Assembly: GCF_900177815.1 (NCBI RefSeq)
Contig: NZ_FXAZ01000001.1
Span: forward strand, 1,488,001-1,552,000
Source: Paenibacillus aquistagni
Lineage (GTDB): Bacteria; Bacillota; Bacilli; Paenibacillales; Paenibacillaceae
DNA: 64,000 nucleotides
Reading direction: 5' to 3'
Made by a program: the position numbers and the translations under genes. This document shows positions 41,839 to 50,465 of this stretch, one piece after another. The notes under the pieces are model-generated. The model saw nothing but the letters and a program-made list of their open reading frames with translations, was not told the DNA's origin and made no database searches. Numbering within the stretch: the stretch's first letter is position 1; the number at the start of each line of letters is the position of its first letter.

Positions 41839-41873
41839 AAAAAAACCCGAGGCGCATGAAGCAGTCGGGTTTT
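41839..41873 (-). terminator. terminator of the dynamin gene
   Basis: On the minus strand AAAACCCGA and TCGGGTTTT form a nine-base-pair stem with an inner loop, followed by a T tract. Confidence 0.9.
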
Positions 41874-41938
41874 GGAAAAGCATGGTTGTAATCGATATCA
41901 TTTTGATATATAAATTCATAGAATTGATCTCATTTCGG

Positions 41939-44900
41939 CTATGAATGGAGGCGAAGCGCAGCATCTAATTCCTCAATCGCAGCTTCTAGGCGTTCAAGCT
42001 GCCTTGGATCCGACAAAGCCTCCGTCATGGACTGTTTGTATATATTTATTTTTTCCACAGCAAAGGTCTGCCATTCAACAAATGAGCGCTGCCACTCGGC
42101 CCACGCATGCGCTGCAAATCCTGATTGTTCTGCCTGTATCGCTGCCGTGATAAACTTCTCCGCTCGCTCATCGAGTCTTGCCCGCAGCTTCTCGCGTCCG
42201 CCGCCGGTAAAGAAATGCTTGCTGCTCTTGTACAATGCCATCAGTTCGCGCTCAGACAATGGGTCATTCTTCTCCATCCACTCGGCCGTTAGCTGAATAG
42301 TTGGCGTGGTCCATGATCCAGGCTTCCAATCCTCTGGGTCATAGTCATTTAATCGGACAGTGACCTGCTCCCATTGTCGTTTAATGAACAAAAGCAGTTC
42401 ACGCTTGGCATATTGCTCAACCCGCAGACTTGTTGCAAGCAGTTCATTGGTCAGCTCCAAGGTAAGCGTCGATTCCCAGTCGCGCAGCGATTGAACCAAA
42501 GCGCTCGTAATATGCTTGTCGTCGCCTCTTAACGTTGCGGGATTGAACGCATGCGCAAAGCTGTCATGGGAGCGATACATGATTCTTTGCTTCACATGAT
42601 AGAGCAGCTCTTCGCTTTCTTGAATTAAGAAACGCTGAGTAGAACTCCCGTCTTCCGCAGCAATGAGCTCTACAGCTTGATCGGAATGAACTTTTAGCTC
42701 CAGGAGCCTGCTTTCGCGTGTCCTGCTGTCCTGCTTTGCAGCATGATTCATCGTCAGGAGCTGATGTCTTAGCTTCTCTACATCGGAGATTGCTGCCTGT
42801 GTGACCATGCCGCTTAATTCCTGATCGACAAATTGATGAAAAGCTTGCTCGAATTGGAGGAAGCCCGACGACTCATGCAAAGCCTGATCGCCAATTTGTT
42901 TGGCTTCCAATCCACGCAGGCTCGACACGGGGAACAGGCGTGGGTTGCGAATGCCAAATTCCTGCAGTCGCTCCTTCACATATTGTAGCACACTATCCAA
43001 TTCCTCATTAGAAGCAGCTAGATCACAGGCATTAACGATAAAGAACATCTTATCCAGCTCAAATGCATCCTTCACCCGACCAAGCTGCGTCAAGAACTGG
43101 CGATCTGCTTGGGAAAAGGCATGATTGTAATACGTCACAAAAAGAATCACATCGGCATTCTTGATGTACTCGAACGATACCCCCGTATGTCTGGCGTTCA
43201 CAGAATCTGCGCCAGGGGTATCTACGAATGTAAAGCCGCTTTGGGTCCACGGACTATCAAGCAATAGATCAATGCGCTCAACAAATGCGGACTTGCGTTC
43301 TACCGCTACGAACTGTCGATACTCCTCTTCTTGAACATGCTGCACCTGACCAAGCGAAGACGACAACTCCTTATACCCCTCTGCCACTGCCTGTATAAAG
43401 CTGTAATAAGGCCTTCCTGCTGGATGCACCTGCTCTGGCTTCCACGCCGCGGCGAGATGCAGTGTCTCCTTCATGCTTAACTCTTGCGTATGATCCGCTC
43501 CCAGCCTAGCGCATGCATAGCGCATATCATCAAGCAGCCTATCCTCTGTCTTCAGGCGCACAGCCGCAGTGCGATGATCCTCCGGCTGTCTTGCAAGCGA
43601 AATCTGATTAATCGCTGCAGTCGTAGGATTCGGAGAGACTGGCAGTACGGACTCACCGAACAAGGCATTGGCAAAAGAAGACTTGCCTGCGCTGAAGGCG
43701 CCGAACAATGCTGCCGTATACTGCTGATGAGCGATGCGTCTATTCTTCTCCTTAAGTGAGGCACAAAGCGATGCCATTGCTGGAAACTGTGCTGCTGTAT
43801 GCGAAGCATGCTCAAGCAGCTCCTGGACACGAAGCATTCGATCCTTGGCATGTTGCTCTCTTGCAGCGAATGGCGCCCAAGAGCCAGCAGAGACATTCTC
43901 CGAAGAGGTCGTAGCTACCGCAGTACCAGAGTCATCAGACTCTTGAATGATGGAGCGTTCCGGAGAAGGATGATTGGCACGCATTTCCTTTAGCGCATGC
44001 CTTAATCTTGCTTCAGCGGTCTCTGTAAACTCCGGCAGCATCGCTTGATAGCGAAGATAGCCTGCTTGAACCTGCTCCATTTCCTGCTGGATCTGTTTTT
44101 CCCGCTCCAGCTGATCCTCAAATGCTTGAAGCTCCTCTTGAATGGCGGCTGCGCGCTCTTGATCCTGTCTTTGAATCATGGAAATAAGCTCATCTACCTT
44201 GGCCAGAACAGCTTTGCGAATGCTTGATTTGGCAAGCTCGCTTTGGGTTCGGCAATAATTCAAGGTGTATTCCCCCGATCCAGCGGAACTTGGTTGAACC
44301 GCCGCTTGGAACCACTGCTCTGTAAAAGCAGGGAAGGCCTGTTCCATTTGTTCGACCATCTGAGCTTCATCGCCACCTGCTGCAGAAGCTAGATGGCGGA
44401 TCAGGGTTAGGACATGAGGGATGATATTTCCTTGCACTTCATGCCGGAACCGCTGACACAGCTCTTGCAGCCGGCTTTCCTTTTCCTGCTCCGTTTTCTT
44501 CGAACTGAACAACAAGCCAACCTTGAACCCCGGCCGCATGCTCTCCAGATAATGCGCTGCTGCATCTCTTAGAACAGCAGGCGTTATATTCGCATCTTTG
44601 AGCAGCTTATCAAGCTCACGCACCGTCTGTTCCCGTACTTCTGCTGAATGGGCCAACTGCTGCTGCATGTTTGACTCCAGTGAGGCAGCCTTCTCATGGA
44701 GGACACTAGCCGCCTCTTCTCCACCAACACTTTCTTGCCATAATTCGTACTTTTCTAGCAGCGGCTCCAACTCACGCTCCTCATATTCCTTAAGCAGGGC
44801 TATGGCTGCCCGTATGATGGATTGCGCTGCTAATTGCCCGCTCTCCTGAACGAGAACTTCAATTCCAGCCTTCAGCTGCTCCCATTCATTATGAGGATGA

Positions 44901-45661
44901 TCCAGCTTCTTCATCGATATATAATAGATGTCGAGTGGCTCAATGCCCCACATCGTCAAGGCTTGAGATACATCATGCTGATAGGTCGAGAATGGAAGCT
45001 CTTGTTCACGGTGCTTATCAATCTGATTCACAACCCAGATTAACGGCTTGCCAGCTTCTGATACCTTCTTCGCAAAGTCAAAATTCAGCTCGGATTGCAC
45101 ATGGTTGTAATCCGTCATATACACAACAACGTCCGCCATATGAAGGGCTGATTCTGTAGCCTCTCGATGGAGCGGATCAGTGGAATCAACACCTGGTGTA
45201 TCCAGCAGTGCAGTACCACTCTCCAGCCAAGAGAGAGGCTCATAGATCGTGACTCTTTCAACTTGCTCCCCATCACGGCATGCTTCCTCTAGCTGTGCCA
45301 ATGGTACTTCCTCTACCAGCCTGTGCGCGCCTTCCTCTGTTCTCCTCACCAATTGCACCCTGCTGTCTCCATAGCGAATCGTCACCACGTTCGCGCTCGT
45401 AGGGATGGGGCTAGAGGGCAGAAGCTGCCGTCCACACAGCTGATTAATAATCGTTGATTTTCCTGCCGAGAAATGCCCGCACATTGCCAGCATAAATTGT
45501 CTTTCATGTGCTTTTTGGGCAAGCTCCCTTAACTTATTCTTCAAATCATCATCTTGCACCTGATCTGCTAGATTCAACAAGTGATCATGCAATTCCAAGC
45601 TTGTATTCCCCAATCCCCCGTTATCAGGCGAATACCTTCTTGCTTCCACTTCATGCTGCAT
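41939..45661 (-). CDS. double-headed bacterial dynamin-like GTPase (DynA type)
   Basis: The 1240-residue protein contains two dynamin units in tandem. The first has P-loop CGHFSAGKSTIINQL near residue 60, switch DTPGVDSTDPLHREA, and NQIDKH. The second, near residue 650, has FGAFSAGKSSFANALFG, DTPGADSVNARHT and VNACDLA. Each is followed by long Glu/Gln-rich helical stalk regions. B. subtilis DynA has this fused layout and mediates membrane fusion, repair and phage or pore-toxin protection. A polar loop at about 575-595 separates the halves. It is monocistronic with a terminator downstream. The ribosome binding site (GAGGTAGAA) is at long spacing. Confidence 0.93.
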   Translation of the reverse strand: MQHEVEARRYSPDNGGLGNTSLELHDHLLNLADQVQDDDLKNKLRELAQKAHERQFMLAMCGHFSAGKSTIINQLCGRQLLPSSPIPTSANVVTIRYGDSRVQLVRRTEEGAHRLVEEVPLAQLEEACRDGEQVERVTIYEPLSWLESGTALLDTPGVDSTDPLHREATESALHMADVVVYMTDYNHVQSELNFDFAKKVSEAGKPLIWVVNQIDKHREQELPFSTYQHDVSQALTMWGIEPLDIYYISMKKLDHPHNEWEQLKAGIEVLVQESGQLAAQSIIRAAIALLKEYEERELEPLLEKYELWQESVGGEEAASVLHEKAASLESNMQQQLAHSAEVREQTVRELDKLLKDANITPAVLRDAAAHYLESMRPGFKVGLLFSSKKTEQEKESRLQELCQRFRHEVQGNIIPHVLTLIRHLASAAGGDEAQMVEQMEQAFPAFTEQWFQAAVQPSSAGSGEYTLNYCRTQSELAKSSIRKAVLAKVDELISMIQRQDQERAAAIQEELQAFEDQLEREKQIQQEMEQVQAGYLRYQAMLPEFTETAEARLRHALKEMRANHPSPERSIIQESDDSGTAVATTSSENVSAGSWAPFAAREQHAKDRMLRVQELLEHASHTAAQFPAMASLCASLKEKNRRIAHQQYTAALFGAFSAGKSSFANALFGESVLPVSPNPTTAAINQISLARQPEDHRTAAVRLKTEDRLLDDMRYACARLGADHTQELSMKETLHLAAAWKPEQVHPAGRPYYSFIQAVAEGYKELSSSLGQVQHVQEEEYRQFVAVERKSAFVERIDLLLDSPWTQSGFTFVDTPGADSVNARHTGVSFEYIKNADVILFVTYYNHAFSQADRQFLTQLGRVKDAFELDKMFFIVNACDLAASNEELDSVLQYVKERLQEFGIRNPRLFPVSSLRGLEAKQIGDQALHESSGFLQFEQAFHQFVDQELSGMVTQAAISDVEKLRHQLLTMNHAAKQDSRTRESRLLELKVHSDQAVELIAAEDGSSTQRFLIQESEELLYHVKQRIMYRSHDSFAHAFNPATLRGDDKHITSALVQSLRDWESTLTLELTNELLATSLRVEQYAKRELLLFIKRQWEQVTVRLNDYDPEDWKPGSWTTPTIQLTAEWMEKNDPLSERELMALYKSSKHFFTGGGREKLRARLDERAEKFITAAIQAEQSGFAAHAWAEWQRSFVEWQTFAVEKINIYKQSMTEALSDPRQLERLEAAIEELDAALRLHS

Positions 45662-45730
45662 TGTACGATTCTACCTCACTCCCACTAGGTATAACGAAAC
45701 TTTGCCTTCCTTTTGCTTGAGAAAAAAAGA

Positions 45731-45748
45731 AAAAACCGAGCAGCTCGG
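45731..45748 (-). terminator. terminator after the small gene downstream of nth
   Basis: On the minus strand CCGAG-CTG-CTCGG is followed by TTTTTTC and a longer T-rich tract. A nearby CTCGGTTT at 45770-45777 can pair instead with AACCGAG, giving a larger alternative hairpin. Confidence 0.7.
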
Positions 45749-45777
45749 CTTCCTCTTTTTGCCTGCTTACTCGGTTT

Positions 45778-46089
45778 CTAGTGTACCATATTTTGCTGTT
45801 CAGGTAGAATAATTTCAAATTGCTTAGAGTGCTGAAGGATGGTAATGCCTTGATCCTTCACTCTCATCACGACAACATCCCGCTTCTGGCGAAGGCGATT
45901 AACGTATTCCTCTGGTACATCTCCCGCTCCGTACACCGTTACTCCATCGACCACGATCTCTTCATCTTCTCCAACACTTTGCTGCATCACCTTGTCATAA
46001 ATATCGGAGAACTGTTCAAAATTGTCTGTATATACGGCTATGCACTTCAAATCTACCGACCACCTGTCTCTAATCTTCTTATTTACCAT
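45778..46089 (-). CDS. small protein of unknown function, coupled to nth
   Basis: I do not recognise this 103-residue protein. It starts MVNKKIRDRWSVDLKCIAVYT, is soluble and acidic in the centre (GEDEEIVVDGVTVYGAGDV) and has a beta-strand-rich look near the end (VVVMRVKDQGITIL). It overlaps the 3' end of the endonuclease III gene by 11 bases, so it is translated from the same message. A link to DNA repair is inferred only from that coupling. Confidence 0.68.
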   Translation of the reverse strand: MVNKKIRDRWSVDLKCIAVYTDNFEQFSDIYDKVMQQSVGEDEEIVVDGVTVYGAGDVPEEYVNRLRQKRDVVVMRVKDQGITILQHSKQFEIILPEQQNMVH

Positions 46090-46753
46090 TCTTTCTCGAT
46101 GGAGCTGATTTCATACGTTTTTTTCCGAATTTACATATATCAAGTAAAGGGCAAACCTCACATTGTGGGGATTGTGCTTTGCAATGATAACGACCAAAAA
46201 AGATAAGACGGTGATGGGTCAATGTCCACTCATCACGTGGTACCTTGCGCATCAGCTTCTTCTCTACTTCCAATACACTATCTTCTTCATTTGCAAGACC
46301 CAAGCGCTTCGAAACCCGCTCTACATGGGTATCCACTGCAATGGCAGGCACACCAAACGCATTGGAAACCACCACATTCGCTGTCTTTCTTCCAACTCCG
46401 GGCAGTTCTGTTAACTGCTCATGCTTCTGAGGAATCTCACCGCCATACTGATCAAGGACCAGTTGGCACAGCTTCTGAATATTTTTCGCTTTATTTCGAT
46501 ATAGCCCAATTCGACGAATATCCTGCTCAAGCTCTTCTAAAGGCACAGCGAGATAATCTTCCGGCCGTTTATACTTTTGAAATAAATTCGCTGTGACCTT
46601 ATTCACCGTTTCATCTGTGCATTGAGCGGACAATAACACCGCAATCGTCAGTTCAAAGGGATTTGAATGATGCAGCTCACAATGAGCATCTGGGAACATC
46701 TCGCCCAGCGTATCCAAGATTCTGCGAACCTTTGCACTTGTCGCCACTCTCAT
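46079..46753 (-). CDS. nth: endonuclease III (DNA glycosylase/AP lyase)
   Basis: The 224-residue enzyme removes oxidised pyrimidines and nicks abasic sites. The helix-hairpin-helix LPGVGRKTANVVVSNAFG is followed by the catalytic Asp in AIAVDTHVERVSKRLG. The C-terminal 4Fe-4S loop has the pattern C-x6-C-x2-C-x5-C (CKAQSPQCEVCPLLDIC). AGGAGG lies only two to three bases before the ATG; a GTG six bases further on has better spacing and may be the true start. An unknown small gene overlaps the 3' end. Confidence 0.96.
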   Translation of the reverse strand: MRVATSAKVRRILDTLGEMFPDAHCELHHSNPFELTIAVLLSAQCTDETVNKVTANLFQKYKRPEDYLAVPLEELEQDIRRIGLYRNKAKNIQKLCQLVLDQYGGEIPQKHEQLTELPGVGRKTANVVVSNAFGVPAIAVDTHVERVSKRLGLANEEDSVLEVEKKLMRKVPRDEWTLTHHRLIFFGRYHCKAQSPQCEVCPLLDICKFGKKRMKSAPSRKNGK

Positions 46754-46817
46754 TCCCTCCTATCCATCTTTATGCATTATATCATTGACTGGTAGCGTAA
46801 AAACAGTCTTATATGCA

Positions 46818-46850
46818 AACTGTCCCATCCAAATGTTGGACGGGACAGTT
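46818..46850 (-). terminator. hairpin after the SLH protein gene
   Basis: AACTGTCCCATCCAA and TTGGACGGGACAGTT pair with one mismatch around a three-base loop. The minus-strand tail is only moderately T-rich. Confidence 0.6.
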
Positions 46851-46892
46851 GAAGAAACCAATCAATTCATGAATTGCAGTTGAAAGCTACAT

Positions 46893-49646
46893 TTATAGCT
46901 TTTCAATCTCGACAATTTGACCCTTTTGCAAATACAACACAAGTGAATCTCCATCTTTTAAGGAGCTTACGCTTATGGTATTTCCATTGCTGTGAATATA
47001 AGCATTTGGACTAATCGTATAACGATAGTTGTTATCATTAAGGTTGCTGCGGCGCACAGACAACTCTCTGCTGGAAGCATCGTATTTCCAGAACGTCTTG
47101 CTAAGGCCTGCTTGTACTTTTAAGACGGAAGCATTCTTCGCATCTTTGCGAGCCTCAACGCGATCCCCTACTTTTAGCGAGCTAATGCTTGATGCAGCAC
47201 CTGTGCTCGCCAGAACAGTCAAGCCATTAGCAGAAGAGTAGGTTGAGGTTTGCCCCGCATAATTCTTGATAACGACAACACCGTTTGAAGTATCCACAGA
47301 CTCCACGATTCCTGTTGTTACAGGAATAACTCGAAGCTCAACAAGATTGCTGCCATCAAAGATCGCATTCACAACATCATTTGTTGTGAGGCTGGACAGG
47401 TTAATCCGTTCATTCTTCTCATTGTAGATCGGTTGGCTTCCTACATAGATTTCTTTTACGATATTGTCTGTATCGCGCAAAGATACTCGATTGCTGCTTG
47501 TATTCACCTGAGCAACCTCAAACTGCTTATAACTGCGAACAGCCAGTGAGATCACATAGTTTTGGTCTGTAGAGAGCAAAGCTGTAACATAATCACCGCT
47601 GTTCACATCAGTTAACGTTGCGTTACTTTTGCCAAACATATCAACGCTAATCAAAGAATACTGATAGGGCAGCGTTACGATCTGATCATTAGCCAGCTTC
47701 AGTGTAATGGTTCTAGATGATGTGCTGGCATGGATCAACGTGCCTTCGTATTTATGAACAATTTGTACAAGCAGCACTTTATCCGCTGTGTACTGAATAT
47801 TGATCTTGCGAGAGCCGTTTAACATTGACAGAATCGCTTCACCCATAATTGGGTTTCCATTGTATTCATATTTGGTATCATTGCCAAGATAGAAGATGTA
47901 TGGCTTGTTCTTATCGTCTGTCACAGACAAGAGCTTCTTCTCTTTGTCATAGTTGATCACGGACGCCCCAATCAATGACTCTACCTTGCGATCTACGACT
48001 TCAATCTGTGTAACCTGATCATCGCCATTGACAGTAAGCTTGACACGATCGCCATATTCGCCAGCTACAAGATCATCAATGCTAGGATTGGTCATGCCTT
48101 TGATGACCACAGATACACGTGTAACAAGGCGCTTTGCTTCTAACTTGCCATCGTCTTTTAGGATCGTAACGCTTGTCTTTGTCGGTCCAACTTCAAATAG
48201 ACGGCCTTGAATCGTTACCTCTGGCGCCTTTGCGAGCTCAATGCTTGTAATCACGCTGTTTTTGACCGTGTACGAAACTTTGCTGTTCACGGACAGATCT
48301 TTGATGCCATTAGGCATGATTTGATCTCCATAGCGAACAATCACGTCGTCAGCAACGCGGAACGTCTCTTTTGCGCCATTCTCAGCTTGAATCTCAAGAT
48401 TGCGGGCAGTCGTATCAATGGAGGCGATGGTGCCTGTAGCCGTTTTATTTACCGGACCGGACTTCACCTTAACGACGAGCACCTTGCGCTCCTGAGAGAA
48501 CGTTTCCTTCATGATTTCAATCTCGGAATCTACTTTTAGATCCTTAGCCGCAATAACATTGCCAGATGCATCTTTAAATGAGGTATTGTCCTCATATTTA
48601 ATACGAGTATCTTCGCCTGAATTGAAGTTTACAAAAATTGTGTTCTCACCAGGGAGCACATACTTGACTTTACCCGTAATGGTCTCCACCTGCTGCTTGG
48701 CGTCCATCAGTTCCACATATGGCGCACTATTTAGCGTAGAGATCACTTTTACCTTCGTATACATCGGAATGTCGCTCTTCAAGATCGACTTCTCGCTGTC
48801 AGACTTGTACCACATCGTCTTGTCATCAATGCGATAGCTTGTCCACTTGCCATCTTCCGTATATACCTTAATCGCATTGTCCGTGATTTCACTTACGATG
48901 CCCATTACCTGCGCATCATAAGCAATGCTGCTCACTGCATCCCCACGGCTAAAGAAGGTGGCGATCTGTGCTCTTGTTACTTTACCTTGTGGATCGAAAC
49001 GATTCTTATCTACACCCGTCGTAAGACCAAGCTCAACGGCCACATTTACGTATCCCAGATTGCTGGCATTGATCTTGCTGTTGTCTGCGAAAGAGGTTGG
49101 CATGGTCATCACTTGCTTGGCATCGGATTCCTTGCCTACTGCGCGAACAAGTATCTTGGTGATCCATTCACGAGATGCTTTTTGGTCACCCCACGGTTTT
49201 TTCGGATCCAAGTTTTTAAGCTCCTCTTCACTGTTCAACAAGCCTTTCTGGAAGGCGAGCACCGTATAGGACTTAAAGTAATTGCCTACTTTAAAGTCCT
49301 CTGGCAGCGCAGCATTACCTGATTCGTTCAATTCATTTTCAAGCCCCATGTAACGTATGGCAAGCGCAATTGCTTCCTGCTGCGTAATATCATCAGCTGG
49401 TCTGAATTTGCCGTTGTTTCCTTTCAATATTCCAAGTGCAGCTAGCTTATGTATATGCTTTTCAGCCCAGTGGCCTAATTTAACATCGCTAAAAACAGGA
49501 CTGTAAGTTCCCTCCGCTGCGCTCGCTGTCACTTCAGCATGCTCAGCAGGAGCCGCTAGAACGGCAGGAACTGCAGATACCGTCATTGTCATTGCCAAAA
49601 GCGCACTTGTGACCGTGCTTACTTTCTTCTTCATGTTCGGCTTCAT
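46893..49646 (-). CDS. S-layer homology (SLH) domain surface protein with repeated beta modules
   Basis: The 917-residue exported protein has a signal peptide (to about AAP at residue 33) and three SLH motifs in about 45-235, which bind pyruvylated secondary cell-wall polymer. The SLH parts include FSDVKLGHWAEKHIHKLAALG, and the third ends GKVTRAQIATFFSR. The remaining 650 residues are a tandem series of about eight loosely similar beta modules with starts such as GIVSEI, GTIASI, GRLFEV and GIVESV. The modules look like Gram-positive surface-repeat proteins of Paenibacillus; their ligand is unknown. GAGGAGAG precedes the ATG at 49646; an in-frame ATG further upstream lacks a site. Confidence 0.9.
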   Translation of the reverse strand: MKPNMKKKVSTVTSALLAMTMTVSAVPAVLAAPAEHAEVTASAAEGTYSPVFSDVKLGHWAEKHIHKLAALGILKGNNGKFRPADDITQQEAIALAIRYMGLENELNESGNAALPEDFKVGNYFKSYTVLAFQKGLLNSEEELKNLDPKKPWGDQKASREWITKILVRAVGKESDAKQVMTMPTSFADNSKINASNLGYVNVAVELGLTTGVDKNRFDPQGKVTRAQIATFFSRGDAVSSIAYDAQVMGIVSEITDNAIKVYTEDGKWTSYRIDDKTMWYKSDSEKSILKSDIPMYTKVKVISTLNSAPYVELMDAKQQVETITGKVKYVLPGENTIFVNFNSGEDTRIKYEDNTSFKDASGNVIAAKDLKVDSEIEIMKETFSQERKVLVVKVKSGPVNKTATGTIASIDTTARNLEIQAENGAKETFRVADDVIVRYGDQIMPNGIKDLSVNSKVSYTVKNSVITSIELAKAPEVTIQGRLFEVGPTKTSVTILKDDGKLEAKRLVTRVSVVIKGMTNPSIDDLVAGEYGDRVKLTVNGDDQVTQIEVVDRKVESLIGASVINYDKEKKLLSVTDDKNKPYIFYLGNDTKYEYNGNPIMGEAILSMLNGSRKINIQYTADKVLLVQIVHKYEGTLIHASTSSRTITLKLANDQIVTLPYQYSLISVDMFGKSNATLTDVNSGDYVTALLSTDQNYVISLAVRSYKQFEVAQVNTSSNRVSLRDTDNIVKEIYVGSQPIYNEKNERINLSSLTTNDVVNAIFDGSNLVELRVIPVTTGIVESVDTSNGVVVIKNYAGQTSTYSSANGLTVLASTGAASSISSLKVGDRVEARKDAKNASVLKVQAGLSKTFWKYDASSRELSVRRSNLNDNNYRYTISPNAYIHSNGNTISVSSLKDGDSLVLYLQKGQIVEIEKL

Positions 49647-49701
49647 CTTATCTCTCCTCTTCCATAGTTCATAAAAAATGTGCATAACAGCTATAATTCG
49701 A

Positions 49702-49734
49702 CACAAACAGGGGCATATCCTGCCCCTGTTTGTG
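49702..49734. terminator. 14-bp perfect hairpin between the GerMN and SLH genes
   Basis: CACAAACAGGGGCA and TGCCCCTGTTTGTG form a perfect 14-base-pair stem with a five-base loop. It ends the GerMN gene transcript or shapes the SLH leader; no long T tract follows on the minus strand. Confidence 0.65.
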
Positions 49735-49760
49735 ATTCTTTCTTATTTCATGCCATGTCA

Positions 49761-50405
49761 TTATGGACGCATAAATGGGTGCTCTAATGTAACATGCCCC
49801 ATCAAGCTTTCTGTTGCTTGACCATCGACCAGCAGATCAATGGACTTCACCTCATCAAATTGGAACAAGGTCTTCGTTAACGCTTCGATGGCAAATGACT
49901 CTCCGCCAGCACCCAAATGTCCATTATCAGGAACATGAACATCAATCGTCAGCATGCCGTTGTCATTTAGCTTTGAAGATTTGAACTCTATTTTTTTCCA
50001 CAGCGCATACGTCTGATCGCCATCGGTCTGAAGTGCCTTCAAAGCCGCTTGAATCTTCTCTTCCACATTGCCAAAGGTGATCGTCACTTTCTCTTCCTTC
50101 AGCTCCATAAGCTCATCATCGGTCTTATACACGGTAATGCTCTGCTGTTGTTTAGCCGCATCAGGCTTATCGTTGGAGCCAGAAGAGCCATTGTTAGAAC
50201 CGCCTTCGTTCGGCTTCGTGCTGTCGGTGTCCCCGGTGTCGTTCGAATCGCCTTGCTGATTGCCATTTTGGTCTTGCCCTGTATGCTGATCAGTGGAATC
50301 AGTAGTTGTCTGATCACCTGACGAAAGATTCTTGTTCGTACAAGCTGCAAGCATCGTGATAGCCAACACAAAGATCATAAGACCTAACCATTTACGTTTA
50401 TTCAT
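49761..50405 (-). CDS. GerMN-domain lipoprotein
   Basis: The 214-residue lipoprotein has the signal MNKRKWLGLMIFVLAITMLAAC with lipobox Cys22. A Ser/Thr/Gly/Asn/Asp-rich linker occupies about residues 25-85, and a GerMN domain (about 90-210) has VTITFGN-like, SSKLNDNGMLTIDVHVP and FAIEALTKTLFQFDEVKSIDLLVDGQ segments. GerM-type domains are found in spore-cortex and cell-wall proteins. It lies 60 bases downstream of the amidase gene and so is probably cotranscribed, suggesting a role in cell-wall or sporulation assembly. Confidence 0.88.
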   Translation of the reverse strand: MNKRKWLGLMIFVLAITMLAACTNKNLSSGDQTTTDSTDQHTGQDQNGNQQGDSNDTGDTDSTKPNEGGSNNGSSGSNDKPDAAKQQQSITVYKTDDELMELKEEKVTITFGNVEEKIQAALKALQTDGDQTYALWKKIEFKSSKLNDNGMLTIDVHVPDNGHLGAGGESFAIEALTKTLFQFDEVKSIDLLVDGQATESLMGHVTLEHPFMRP

Positions 50406-50465
50406 TCCCTATCAACCTCCTTGTCATGGTTATACACGTATGACGGACTTCTCAAACATAGTACG

